DNA of 62,514 nucleotides from assembly GCA_017449025.1 (NCBI GenBank), contig JAFSKJ010000021.1:1-62514 (forward strand). Direction: 5' to 3'. A program made the translations under genes and the position numbers. The notes under the pieces were generated by a model that was not told the origin of the DNA, searched no databases, and saw nothing but the letters and a program-made list of their open reading frames with translations. This stretch comes from Prevotella sp. GTDB lineage: Bacteria > Bacteroidota > Bacteroidia > Bacteroidales > Bacteroidaceae. Positions 44,389 through 53,269 of this stretch are shown here, piece after piece. Every line of letters begins with the position of its first letter. Within the stretch, counting starts at the first letter, position 1.

Positions 44389-46535
44389 TTCCCTTTCTGT
44401 TGGCCTATGGTTTTTTTCCCGTTCTTTATGTATATGCCTTTGCTCTTTGTTGTGCGGCGTCCGCCGATGTCGTAGACGGCGTGGTGGTAGGGTTGGTAGG
44501 TGGGTGTGGTGACTGAAGCGGGGATGTATTCGGTATGCTTCAGCTCTGCCTTGGGGGTCTGCTGGTCGTCGATGCGGATGTTGAAGACGAAGAGGACTTT
44601 TGCCTCTGTATCTGCCCCTGCGTTGTAGCGCAGTGCTTGGGCTATGGTATAGGTGTTGCTGTGTTTGCACAGGCCAGGCATCTGACCGAGGGTGAATGTC
44701 AGGGATGCTGGATTAAACTCTGAGTAGACAACGCCATTGGGATAGTTGATGACAGTGCCGTCGTCGGCGAACCAGTGGCCGTAGCCATTTGCTGTGGAGG
44801 CCCTGTCGATGAGCTTGCCGACGGCATTGGCGGCATAGAACATGATACGGCCGGTACTGGGACCGGCCGTGCTGTAGTTCTGCATTTTCGAGGCTATGGA
44901 CGATGGCGACAGCTGGAATGCGGTGCCGAGGGTCTGGGCGGCCTGGCCGCCTACGGCTATGTCGATGGCCGGGAACTGGGTGGCAGAGCTTGGGAAGGTG
45001 ACATCGTAGGTGATGGTGGCATCTGCCACGGGGCGCCCGTCGATTACGGGCTGTGAGTAGACGGTGGCATCGGTGCTGATGTCGGTGCCCTCAAGTTCGA
45101 AGCGGTAGGGCCACTGGTCGTCGGTGGAGGTGGTCTCATCCCATCGGTGCTGGTAGTAGACTGATGGTGCGGGTACTACAATGAGCCACAGCCGAGAGGT
45201 GGCTTCGGGCACGCTGATGCTGAACTCGCATGGGGTGAGCACCTGGCCTGCGCTGTAGACGGAGTCGGCGTGGTGGTAGATGCGGGTGCCGTTGGAGAGC
45301 AGTGCCACGTAGCCTAAGCGAAAGCCTGTGTGGCGGCGGTTGGCCACAGTGGTGTAGGCTTTCATGCCTGAGGCAGAGAGCTGTGACTCGCCGTTGAGCA
45401 CTTGGGCGGGGTCGCCGTCGGCAAGGGCGGTGCCTGAGGGCAGTGCAGTGAAGCGTGTGGTTACGGTGGTTCCTGCTGCTGGCACTTGCAGGGGGATGAT
45501 GTTGAAGCCAGTGGACTGTGGACAGCTGGCCAGTGCCACCTGGTACTGCTTAGGGGCAGTGCTTACGCAGCGGTAGGCGAAGTTTCCCACTTGACTGTTG
45601 CGATAGGGTGTGCAGGCATCGAGGTCCCATGTGGATAGGCGGCTGGCATAGTCGTAATAGAGACGGAAGAGGTCGGCGGTGGAGAGCTGCTTGCAGTCCA
45701 TGAGCACCTCGTTGAAGTCCTTGGTGCGGTTGTTGTTGGCCTTTTTGCTCTCGGGAGTGTTCCACACGTTGGCCACGGTGGTGATGTCGCCGTAGTGCTG
45801 GCACAGATAGTATAGGAACCAGTAGCTCTGGTAGCGGTGCCACTCGTGGGTGAAGGCGTAGTTGTGGGAGTTGCGGAACACCCCCATGCTCTCCTGGAAC
45901 ATGAGTTCCGGGAACGACTGGCATGCCTGCCACTGGGCGGTCTGCTCCCATGTTACGCTGCCGTTGCCCACGGCCTCATGGAATCCTGTCTGCACGTCGG
46001 CGTCGGCTCCGTGGCGTGATGCCTCGGAGTAGCACATATAGTGGAATGAGTGTCCTATCTCATGTGCTACGGCGTGCCCCACAGGGTGGCACGTGCTGGG
46101 GCTGAGCCAGAGGGCAGGCACCTGGAAGTCGTAGCCTGCACCATAGCATATCCACTCTGTGGAGTGGTTGAGCAGAATCATCACCTTGTACTTGGAGAGG
46201 TTAGATGTCTGCGGGTTTACGAATCCGAGGGTGTTCAGTTCAAGGTCGTAGAACTGTTCGGCCTGTCGCAGCAGGTCGTCGATGTCGACGCGGTAGGCGG
46301 CGGGAGCCTGCGAGGGGCTGGTGTTGCCATAGTACTTGTCCCAAAGGACTATGCAGTTGTCAGTCTCCTTGCTCCTCGACTTCGACCATGTGTAGCGGTT
46401 GTCGGGGTCGCTTTCGGCCCAGAGCAATGTGTCGGTGCGTGCAGTGCGCCACTCCAGTGGTATGTACAAAGACTTCTGTGCTGCTGCCCACAGCGTGGAC
46501 AGCAGCACAGTTATGAATAGTGTAAGACGTCTCAT
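44385..46535 (-). CDS. Secreted HEXXH metallopeptidase-like protein (DUF6055/DUF4859-like)
   Basis: A 716-residue protein with signal peptide MRRLTLFITVLLSTLWAAAQ. The zinc motif is in 'HAVAHEIGHSFHYM' (His158, Glu159, His162). A downstream Glu in 'GFHEAVGNGS' is a candidate third ligand. About residues 25-350 look like the DUF6055 peptidase-like region, and about 490-640 a DUF4859-like beta domain. The tail 'VYDIGGRRTTKSKGIYIKNGKK' is the tail shared by the secreted proteins in this window, but here it is followed by six extra residues. It starts only 4 nt after the thrS stop, so it is almost certainly co-transcribed with it, an odd partner for a housekeeping gene. Substrate unknown. Confidence 0.75.
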   Translation of the reverse strand: MRRLTLFITVLLSTLWAAAQKSLYIPLEWRTARTDTLLWAESDPDNRYTWSKSRSKETDNCIVLWDKYYGNTSPSQAPAAYRVDIDDLLRQAEQFYDLELNTLGFVNPQTSNLSKYKVMILLNHSTEWICYGAGYDFQVPALWLSPSTCHPVGHAVAHEIGHSFHYMCYSEASRHGADADVQTGFHEAVGNGSVTWEQTAQWQACQSFPELMFQESMGVFRNSHNYAFTHEWHRYQSYWFLYYLCQHYGDITTVANVWNTPESKKANNNRTKDFNEVLMDCKQLSTADLFRLYYDYASRLSTWDLDACTPYRNSQVGNFAYRCVSTAPKQYQVALASCPQSTGFNIIPLQVPAAGTTVTTRFTALPSGTALADGDPAQVLNGESQLSASGMKAYTTVANRRHTGFRLGYVALLSNGTRIYHHADSVYSAGQVLTPCEFSISVPEATSRLWLIVVPAPSVYYQHRWDETTSTDDQWPYRFELEGTDISTDATVYSQPVIDGRPVADATITYDVTFPSSATQFPAIDIAVGGQAAQTLGTAFQLSPSSIASKMQNYSTAGPSTGRIMFYAANAVGKLIDRASTANGYGHWFADDGTVINYPNGVVYSEFNPASLTFTLGQMPGLCKHSNTYTIAQALRYNAGADTEAKVLFVFNIRIDDQQTPKAELKHTEYIPASVTTPTYQPYHHAVYDIGGRRTTKSKGIYIKNGKKTIGQQKGN

Positions 46536-46539
46536 GGGT

Positions 46540-48483
46540 TTAGAAATCCTTGGTCATTTCAGCCACGCGACTGTTCACCTCGTCGATGAATTCCTGTATG
46601 GTCTTGACGCTCTGCTCTCCGCCTCCCTGCGGGCGCACGGCAACGGTGCCGTCCTGCTGTTCTTTCTCGCCTACGATGACCATGTATGGTATGCGTTTCA
46701 GCTCGTTGTCGCGAATCTTGCGTCCGAGCTTCTCGTTACGCAGGTCGATGGTGGCGCGTACGCCGCCGAGGTCGAACTTGGTAGCCACCTCTTGTGCATA
46801 GTCGTTGTATTTTTCCGACAGCGGCAGTATTGCCACCTGGTCGGGAGTGAGCCATAGTGGGAAGTGTCCGCTGGTGTGCTCGATGAGCACGGCGCAGAAG
46901 CGCTCCATGGAACCGAAGGGAGCACGGTGGATCATGACGGGTGTCTTCTTCTGGTTGTCTTCGTCGGTGTATTCCAGCTGGAAGCGCTTGGGCAGGTTGT
47001 AGTCCACCTGAATGGTGCCTAACTGCCAGCGGCGCCCGATGGCATCCTTGATCATGAAGTCGAGCTTGGGACCGTAGAAGGCGGCCTCGCCATATTCCAC
47101 CTTGGCGGGGAGGCCTTTCTCCTGGCAGGCCTCGACGATGGCGCGCTCGGCCAGTGCCCAGTCCTCGTCGGTTCCCACGTACTTGTCGTGGTCGTTGGGG
47201 TCGCGGAGGCTTATCTGTGCTTCGAACTCAAAGCCGAACGCCTTGAGCACAATGTTGATGATGTCCATCACGTTAAGGAATTCCTGCTTCACCTGGTCTG
47301 GGCGACAGAAGAGATGGGCGTCGTCCTGGGTGAATGAGCGCACACGTGTGAGGCCGTGCAGCTCGCCCGACTGCTCGTAGCGGTAGACAGTGCCGAACTC
47401 GGCTATGCGAAGTGGCAGGTCGCGGTAGCTGCGTGGCTTCCATGCGAAGATTTCGCAGTGGTGTGGACAGTTCATTGGCTTGAGCATATACTCCTCGTCC
47501 TCCTCAGGGGTGTGGATGGGCTGGAAGGAGTCCTTGCCGTAGTGGGCATAGTGGCCGGAAGTGACATACAGGTTCTTGGAGCCTATATGTGGTGTGATGA
47601 CCTCCTGATAGCCGAAGCGCTTCTGCACCTTGCGCAGGTGGTCCTGCAGGCGCAGGCGCAGCTCTGTTCCCTTGGGGAGCCAGATGGGAAGGCCCTTGCC
47701 AACCTTGTCGGAGAACATGAATAGTTCCATCTCCTTGCCTATCTTGCGGTGGTCGCGCTTCTTGGCTTCCTCGAGCATGACGAGGTATTCGTCGAGCATC
47801 TTCTTCTTGGGGAACGAGATGCCATAGAGGCGCTGCATCTGCTCGCGGGTGGCATCGCCACGCCAGAAGGCACCTGCTACATTGGTGAGCTTGATGGCCT
47901 TGATCTCGCCTGTGTCTGTGAGGTGGGGACCGCGGCAGAGGTCGGTGAAGGCACCCTGTGTGTAAGTGGTGATTGTGCCGTCCTCAAGATCCTGGTCTAT
48001 ATGCTCGCACTTATAAGTCTGTCCGGCTGCGGCAAACTCTTTCAAGGCGTCGGCCTTGGCTACCTCGCGGCGCACAACGGGTTCTTTCTTTGAGGCCAGC
48101 TCCTTCATCTTCTGCTCAATCTTCGGGAAGTCGCTCTCCTTGATCATCTGGCCTTCGGGCAGCAGCACGTCGTAGAAGAATCCGTTCTCGATGGCAGGAC
48201 CGAAGCCAAACTGTATGCCAGGATAGAGTTCCTGCAGTGCCTCGGCCAGAAGGTGGGCGCTGGTGTGCCAGAAGGTGTGCTTGCCCTCTTCGTCGTCCCA
48301 CTTGTAGAGCGCTATGGTAGCGTCGTTGTCAATGGGGCGGTTCAGTTCTACTGTCTCGCCATTCACACCGCATGCTATGACGCTGCGTGCCAGAGCTGGC
48401 GATATGCTCTCGGCAATCTGAAGTCCGGTAACGCCCTGCTCATACGAGCGAACAGAGCCGTCAGGGAAGGTAATGTTAATCAT
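46540..48483 (-). CDS. thrS: Threonyl-tRNA synthetase
   Basis: A 647-residue cytoplasmic class II synthetase that charges tRNA-Thr and edits mischarged Ser. [17 protein letters not shown] (48483) was chosen as the start because it is the usual N-terminus of the TGS domain. Order: TGS (1-60); editing domain with '[15 protein letters not shown]' and its HxxxH; catalytic core with '[24 protein letters not shown]' (read in parts, motif 2) and '[15 protein letters not shown]' (motif 3); anticodon-binding domain at the end ('[19 protein letters not shown]'). Length is standard. A -7 element at 48514-48521 lies 31 nt upstream. In many bacteria infC, rpmI and rplT follow thrS; here a secreted metallopeptidase follows after 4 nt. 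Confidence 0.95.
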   Translation of the reverse strand: MINITFPDGSVRSYEQGVTGLQIAESISPALARSVIACGVNGETVELNRPIDNDATIALYKWDDEEGKHTFWHTSAHLLAEALQELYPGIQFGFGPAIENGFFYDVLLPEGQMIKESDFPKIEQKMKELASKKEPVVRREVAKADALKEFAAAGQTYKCEHIDQDLEDGTITTYTQGAFTDLCRGPHLTDTGEIKAIKLTNVAGAFWRGDATREQMQRLYGISFPKKKMLDEYLVMLEEAKKRDHRKIGKEMELFMFSDKVGKGLPIWLPKGTELRLRLQDHLRKVQKRFGYQEVITPHIGSKNLYVTSGHYAHYGKDSFQPIHTPEEDEEYMLKPMNCPHHCEIFAWKPRSYRDLPLRIAEFGTVYRYEQSGELHGLTRVRSFTQDDAHLFCRPDQVKQEFLNVMDIINIVLKAFGFEFEAQISLRDPNDHDKYVGTDEDWALAERAIVEACQEKGLPAKVEYGEAAFYGPKLDFMIKDAIGRRWQLGTIQVDYNLPKRFQLEYTDEDNQKKTPVMIHRAPFGSMERFCAVLIEHTSGHFPLWLTPDQVAILPLSEKYNDYAQEVATKFDLGGVRATIDLRNEKLGRKIRDNELKRIPYMVIVGEKEQQDGTVAVRPQGGGEQSVKTIQEFIDEVNSRVAEMTKDF

Positions 48484-48513
48484 TTCTTTGTTAGGGTTTT
48501 TGAAAATTGCCTG

Positions 48514-48521
48514 CAAAGTTA
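48514..48521 (-). promoter_or_regulatory. -7 element of the thrS promoter
   Basis: Reads TAACTTTG on the minus strand, about 31 nt upstream of the thrS start. The -33 element is weak. Confidence 0.5.
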
Positions 48522-48587
48522 TTGAATTAATCAGAAATAAGCGTGGTTTGAAGAGTTAAATTATGTTGTTTGCACACTAAGTCCTAC

Positions 48588-49205
48588 TTATTCGGGCATG
48601 AGCACCACTGTTACCGACCTTGCTGCCTGTGCTCCCATGACAAGCACCTGTGCAATGTCGGCAGTCTTCGACGGGCCGCTGATGAAGGTTCCATAGCCAT
48701 ACTGGTCGAAGAGGTCGAGTCCTGACTTCGGGTCGCGCTGCGCCAGTCGCGCGTAGGCCTCGTGCATGTTGTTGACAATCTGAGACTTCGGTAAGAGTAT
48801 TACCAGATTCTCGGATATGAAACAGACCGCTTTCTCTTTCATCTGCTGCGGAATCCACACGCATGCGTTTTCGGCTACGCCAAACATGCCACGGATGACA
48901 CCAACGTCGGTGCCGTTGAGGTCGCGTGCACGGCCCACCTCGTCGGGATTGCGCGTGGCGATGGTAATCTCGGGCAGGTTCGACGCAATCTCCTTGGCGT
49001 CGGGGTACAACTCGCGGATGAGTTCGTTGATGTCGCGACCTGGCTCCAATTCTACTGTATTGCCGCCAACACTCTTGGTCATGTTCATGAACTGCAGAAG
49101 CGGGTTGGTGTAGGTGATAGCCTTGATGTCGCTCAGGTCGGGCATGTCGTACCGTTCGCGCACATTTGCGCGATACTTCTTTAATATGTCTTCTTTACTT
49201 GCCAT
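48588..49205 (-). CDS. lutC: LutC-like LUD-domain protein of L-lactate oxidation
   Basis: A 205-residue cytoplasmic protein with one LUD domain: 'ELYPDAKEIASNLPEITI', 'DVGVIRGMFGVAENACVWIP', 'GTFISGPSKTADIAQVLVMG', the last being a family signature. With LutA and LutB it forms the iron-sulphur L-lactate oxidation complex that makes pyruvate. It is the last gene of the lctP-lutA-lutB-lutC group, separated from lutB by 77 nt that contain six copies of an 8-bp repeat. thrS follows from its own promoter. Confidence 0.88.
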   Translation of the reverse strand: MASKEDILKKYRANVRERYDMPDLSDIKAITYTNPLLQFMNMTKSVGGNTVELEPGRDINELIRELYPDAKEIASNLPEITIATRNPDEVGRARDLNGTDVGVIRGMFGVAENACVWIPQQMKEKAVCFISENLVILLPKSQIVNNMHEAYARLAQRDPKSGLDLFDQYGYGTFISGPSKTADIAQVLVMGAQAARSVTVVLMPE

Positions 49206-49232
49206 AGTCTTTTTTCTTTATAACGTTATCGT

Positions 49233-49280
49233 TATTTCGATATTTCGGTATTTCGATATTTCGATATTTCGGTATTTCGA
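49233..49280. repeat. 8-bp tandem repeat between lutB and lutC
   Basis: Six copies of TATTTCG(A/G) in a row, just after the lutB stop and about 28 nt upstream of the lutC start. The same unit occurs between lutA and lutB (50664-50687). Copy number could vary by slippage. Confidence 0.9.
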
Positions 49281-49282
49281 AA

Positions 49283-50647
49283 TTACAGTTCCTTGATGAC
49301 TTCGTGGAACGGTTTCTTCGGGAACGTCATCATCTTGTGACCCTCGGCCCAGGGGTTCAGGCCGCAGTTCATGATGGGCGAGGGGATGAGGTTGGCCCAG
49401 TGGGCAAGGCCAGTGCCGAGGTTGTAGAGGCCGGGCGAGCCGTAGACCATCGACATGCCCTTGCAAATGAGTTTCTTTTCAGGGTTGGCAGTACCGAACT
49501 CGTCGAGCTGCTGTCGCCACAGGTATATCTGGTCGCCGAGGTTCACCTTGACAGGACAGACGGTCTGGCACGAGAGGCAGAGCGTGCAGGCGGAGACGTT
49601 GCCGCTATGCTTGCGTGCGTCGCGAAGCATGCCGAGGTTTATTCCTATGGGGCCGGGAATGAAGTAGCTGTAGGAATAGCCCCCGGAGCGGCGGTAAACG
49701 GGGCAAGTGTTCATGCACGAGCCGCAGCGGATGCACTTCAGGCTCTCCCAGTGCTCGGGGTTGGCAATCCACTCTGAGCGACCATTGTCAACGAGAACGA
49801 TGTGCATGTGGTGGGCTGTGGGGCGAGCCTTGCGGAAGTGGGAGGTATAGGTGGTGGTGGGCTGCCCGGTGCCTGCTCGGCAGAGCATGCGCTGGAATAC
49901 GGCCAGGCACTCGTAGTTGGGGATGATTTTCTCCAGTCCGATGGCGGCTATGTGGAGCTTGGGGCAAGATGTGGACATGTCGGCATTGCCCTCGTTGGTG
50001 CAGACTATGATGTCGCCAGTTTCGGCAATGCCGAAGTTGGCACCGGTCATGCCGGCATCGGCGGTGAGGAACTCATTGCGCAGCGAGAGGCGTGCGCGGT
50101 AGGTGAGAAATGTGGGGTCGTGGTTGCCCTTCTCGTTCGAGATGCCTTTCTCCTCGAACAGTTCGCCTACGTCGTCGTGGTTGAGGTGTATGGCGGGCAT
50201 TACGATGTGGCTTGGAGCCTGACCCTTTAGCTGTATGATGCGCTCGCCAAGGTCGGTCTCTACAATCTCAATGCCTTTCGACTCAAGGTATGGGTTCATG
50301 CCGCATTCCTCGGTAAGCATGGACTTCGACTTCACCATCTTTTTCACGTTGTGGTTCTTCAGGATGCCGAAGACAATCTCGTTGAACTCTTCTGCATCCT
50401 TAGCCCAGTGTACTTCCACTCCATTCTTCTCTGCGTTGGTGGCAAACAAGTCGAGGTATTCGTCAAGATGGGTGATGGTGTGGCGCTTTATCTGCGATGC
50501 CTTTTCGCGCAACTGCTCCCACTCGTCCAGCCCGTAGGCCATGTTGTCGCGCTTGGTGCGCACGGCCCAGAATGTGGCGTCGTGCCAGTGGGCATACGAC
50601 TGGTTCTTCAAGAACTGCTTGGCGGCTTTGCTATGTGATGTACTCAT
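49283..50647 (-). CDS. lutB: LutB-like iron-sulphur protein of L-lactate oxidation
   Basis: A 454-residue protein. The N-terminal LUD domain (about 60-290) includes 'IVMPAIHLNHDDVGELFEE' and 'GANFGIAETGDIIVCTNEGN'. The C-terminal ferredoxin-like domain has two 4Fe-4S motifs: 'CIRCGSCMNTCPVYRRSGG' and 'CTLCLSCQTVCPVKVN'. It passes electrons from lactate to the respiratory chain in the LutABC complex. It is 42 nt downstream of lutA, and that gap holds three 8-bp repeats. Length is typical. Confidence 0.92.
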   Translation of the reverse strand: MSTSHSKAAKQFLKNQSYAHWHDATFWAVRTKRDNMAYGLDEWEQLREKASQIKRHTITHLDEYLDLFATNAEKNGVEVHWAKDAEEFNEIVFGILKNHNVKKMVKSKSMLTEECGMNPYLESKGIEIVETDLGERIIQLKGQAPSHIVMPAIHLNHDDVGELFEEKGISNEKGNHDPTFLTYRARLSLRNEFLTADAGMTGANFGIAETGDIIVCTNEGNADMSTSCPKLHIAAIGLEKIIPNYECLAVFQRMLCRAGTGQPTTTYTSHFRKARPTAHHMHIVLVDNGRSEWIANPEHWESLKCIRCGSCMNTCPVYRRSGGYSYSYFIPGPIGINLGMLRDARKHSGNVSACTLCLSCQTVCPVKVNLGDQIYLWRQQLDEFGTANPEKKLICKGMSMVYGSPGLYNLGTGLAHWANLIPSPIMNCGLNPWAEGHKMMTFPKKPFHEVIKEL

Positions 50648-50663
50648 AATCTTTCTTTTTCGT

Positions 50664-50687
50664 TATTTCGATGTATCGATATTTCGA
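50664..50687. repeat. 8-bp repeat between lutA and lutB
   Basis: Three units, TATTTCGA, TGTATCGA and TATTTCGA, of the same repeat as at 49233-49280. They fill most of the 42-nt gap between the lutA stop and the lutB start. Confidence 0.8.
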
Positions 50688-50689
50688 AA

Positions 50690-51421
50690 TTATAGCCCTG
50701 CGGCCAGAATCTCAACGACGTGTTTGAACTTGATATCGAAGCCCTGCTTCTTGGCCACGCCCGCCATGTGCATCAGGCACGAGCAGTCGGGGCCGGTGAT
50801 GTATTCGGCGCCCGTCTGCATGTGGCGCTCCACCTTGTCCTTACCCATCTGGGCGCAAACGGCGGTCTCCTCGATGGAGAACATGCCGCCGAAACCGCAG
50901 CACTCGTCAGGCCGCTCCGGCTCTACGACATCGACGCCGTCGACCAGTTGCAACAGGTCCTTGATCTTGTTGAACTTGTTGACATTCTCCTCAGTGGGAC
51001 TTGACAGTCCCAACTCGCGTACGCCGTGACATGAGTTGTGGAGGCTCACCTTGTGGGGGAATGTGCCAAGGCGGCGTTCTACCTTCACCACGTCGTGAAG
51101 GAACTCCACGACGTCCATACATTTCTTGGCTGTCTCGCACTCGTGGGCAGTCAGTCGCGGATAGTTGAACTTGATAAACGCCGTACAGCTGACGCTCGGC
51201 GCCACTACATAGTCGAAGCCCTTGAACTTCTCCTCAAACTTCTCGGCCAGGGGAATGGCCTGCTTCTCGAAACCCGCGTTGGCCATCGGCTGACCGCAGC
51301 AGGTCTGCTTCTCGGGATACGTCACGTCGATGCCCAGGTGCTTCAGCAACTTCCACGTCGCCATGCCCACCTCCGGATAGACGGCATCCACGTAACAGGG
51401 AATAAATAGTCCTACCTTCAT
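50690..51421 (-). CDS. lutA: LutA-like CCG-domain protein of L-lactate oxidation
   Basis: A 243-residue protein of the cysteine-rich CCG (heterodisulphide-reductase-like) type, two CCG modules: 'TCCGQPMANAGFEKQ' in the first and 'DECCGFGGMFSIEE' in the second, with 'LHNSCHGVRELG' between them. The start MKVGLFIPCYVDAVYPEVG is the family's usual N-terminus. It is a subunit of the L-lactate oxidising complex with LutB and LutC. lctP lies 153 nt upstream, with a MITE-like inverted repeat between the genes. Confidence 0.92.
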   Translation of the reverse strand: MKVGLFIPCYVDAVYPEVGMATWKLLKHLGIDVTYPEKQTCCGQPMANAGFEKQAIPLAEKFEEKFKGFDYVVAPSVSCTAFIKFNYPRLTAHECETAKKCMDVVEFLHDVVKVERRLGTFPHKVSLHNSCHGVRELGLSSPTEENVNKFNKIKDLLQLVDGVDVVEPERPDECCGFGGMFSIEETAVCAQMGKDKVERHMQTGAEYITGPDCSCLMHMAGVAKKQGFDIKFKHVVEILAAGL

Positions 51422-51426
51422 AATTT

Positions 51427-51571
51427 AGCCCACCCAAGCCCTCCCCAAGGGAGGGATGTTTAGTTACATATTGGGTGCTCCTTTTTTTAGTTGTTATATT
51501 TTTTGTTATTTCTTATTTCTTATTATCTATTCTATCCATACATCCCTCCCATTGGGAGGGCTTGGGTAGGC
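51427..51571. mobile_element. MITE-like inverted-repeat element between lctP and lutA
   Basis: Two 33-bp arms, 51427-51459 and 51539-51571, are inverted copies of each other with about four mismatches. Each arm contains its own small dyad (CCCTCCC...GGGAGGG). The 79-bp interior is AT-rich and without a gene. The element ends 2 nt from the lctP stop codon and its other arm ends 5 nt from the lutA start. It would form a long hairpin in the lctP-lut transcript. Confidence 0.65.
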
Positions 51572-51573
51572 TC

Positions 51574-53178
51574 TTAAATCACGTGCAACCCCAGGAACAC
51601 CATCAGGCCGTTCATCAGAATCCAGAAGATGGCGAACGGCATGGTTTTGCGCATGATGTCGCCGTCCTGACCCTCCATGTCGCACGCCGCGGTGGCGATA
51701 GCTATCGATTGCGGCGACAGCAGCTTACCACCCTCCGAGCCGGCACAGTTGGCAGCAGCCAGCCAGTTCGTCTCGTTACCCGTCACGCCGAAGAACGTGC
51801 CTTGGTTCACCAGTCCGAGGTCGCTGGCAGCAGTAGCCTGCAGCTTGCCGAACAGAATGTTGGCATTCGTGGCCGAGCCCGTGACGAACGTTCCGATAGA
51901 ACCGATGAGCGGCGCGAAGAACGGGAACGCGGCGCCAGTCAGCAGCACGAGGCCCTTGGCGATGTCGTTGGTCATGCCCGTGTTGTTCATCAGCATGGCC
52001 ATCGCCACCAGACAGCAGATAGTCACCACCGTCTTCTGCAGGTTCAGCGTGGTCTTAGCCAACAGCTTCATCAGCTTGCCGAAGCTCATGCCCTGAATCA
52101 GTCCGCCGATGACGGCGCCGAGGAAAATCATGAGGCCCGCGTTCGACAGCCAACCGAACTTGAACGTGTTGCCGATGACGGGCAGGTCGAACTTCGTCAC
52201 CAGCGTGCCGTTCAGCAGTTCGTTGACGGGCGGCACAATCTTGCTCGAAATCAGGATGAAGAAGATGATCAGGCCGTAGACGCTCCACGCCTTCAGGGTC
52301 TTCGTCAGGCCGAACTTCTTCTTTTCGACTATGACCTCGTCGGCGGGATTCTCGTCCTTGATAAACAGCTTGTTGTAAATCAGCATGGCGATGATGGCGG
52401 CGACGCTGCCGAGGATGGCCGGCGTCTCAGGGCCGATGAAGTGGGCGCAGCAGAACTGCACGACGATGCTGAACGTGCCCACGAACAGCGCGATGGTCAG
52501 GTTCTTCAGAATCTTCGTCTTGTCCGTCATCATCAGGATGAGGAACGGCGTGATGAAGAACATCAGCGACAGCTGCAATATAATAAAGGTGGCGACCTCG
52601 CAAAGCTCCTCGGGCGTCGCCACACCACTGGCGGCCACCTGGTTGGCCAGCGTCGTGGCGGGCAGTCCGACGGCACCGAAGCCCACGGCCACCGTGTTCG
52701 CCACCAGACAGATGACGGCCGAGAACATCGGCTTGAAGCCCAGTCCGATGAGGATGGCGGCAGGGATGGCCACAGCCGTTCCGAAGCCCGCCATACCTTC
52801 CAGCACACCGCCCAGGCCCCACGTCAGCAGCAACACCAGCAGACCCTTGTCCGAGGTCATCTGGATGAACTGCGTCTTGATGGTCTCAATCTCCTTCGTC
52901 TCGCACAGGATGTTGTAGCTGAAGATGGCGCAGATGATAATCAGGATAATCGGGAAGCACGCTTTCAGAAAGCCCTCGACCACCGACCACAGCGTGATGC
53001 TGTAGATGGAGACGTCGGCAAACTTCTCGGGCACGATGCCCATGGCCGGCACGGCGAACAGGGCCAACAGGATGGTAACGATGAGCGTCACGATGGCGCT
53101 CTTGTAGCCAGACACTTTGAACCCCATCATCAGCACGATGAGCAACAGAATAGGAATGACAGAGACTAATGCAGTCAT
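51574..53178 (-). CDS. lctP: L-lactate permease
   Basis: A 534-residue cytoplasmic-membrane protein of the LctP family with about 12-13 transmembrane helices, which imports lactate with protons. Recognisable parts are 'GILVLLLTWGLGGVLEGMAGFGTAVAIP' (read in parts; family signature), 'LVANTVAVGFGAVGLP', 'PLIGSIGTFVTGSATNANILFG' (read in parts) and 'GSEGGKLLSPQSIAIATAA'. It heads the lut operon: its promoter is at 53220-53227, and lutA follows after a 153-nt inverted-repeat element. A long low-complexity open frame on the opposite strand is a shadow. Confidence 0.93.
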   Translation of the reverse strand: MTALVSVIPILLLIVLMMGFKVSGYKSAIVTLIVTILLALFAVPAMGIVPEKFADVSIYSITLWSVVEGFLKACFPIILIIICAIFSYNILCETKEIETIKTQFIQMTSDKGLLVLLLTWGLGGVLEGMAGFGTAVAIPAAILIGLGFKPMFSAVICLVANTVAVGFGAVGLPATTLANQVAASGVATPEELCEVATFIILQLSLMFFITPFLILMMTDKTKILKNLTIALFVGTFSIVVQFCCAHFIGPETPAILGSVAAIIAMLIYNKLFIKDENPADEVIVEKKKFGLTKTLKAWSVYGLIIFFILISSKIVPPVNELLNGTLVTKFDLPVIGNTFKFGWLSNAGLMIFLGAVIGGLIQGMSFGKLMKLLAKTTLNLQKTVVTICCLVAMAMLMNNTGMTNDIAKGLVLLTGAAFPFFAPLIGSIGTFVTGSATNANILFGKLQATAASDLGLVNQGTFFGVTGNETNWLAAANCAGSEGGKLLSPQSIAIATAACDMEGQDGDIMRKTMPFAIFWILMNGLMVFLGLHVI

Positions 53179-53219
53179 AGATTTTTAGTTTAATGTAATT
53201 ATTATATAAGTTGTGGCGA

Positions 53220-53227
53220 CAAATGTA
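53220..53227 (-). promoter_or_regulatory. -7 element of the lctP-lut operon
   Basis: Reads TACATTTG on the minus strand, about 42 nt upstream of the lctP start. The -33 element is weak, which might mean activator dependence. Confidence 0.55.
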
Positions 53228-53269
53228 CGAAAAAAATCGAAGTAATGCATTAATAATTTAGTGAAAAAA

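Noticed and set aside
51475-53169. A 564-codon open frame antisense to lctP, rich in Arg, Gln, His and Asp
   Set aside because: The composition is that of the complement of hydrophobic codons, there is no family signal, and lctP on the other strand is clear.
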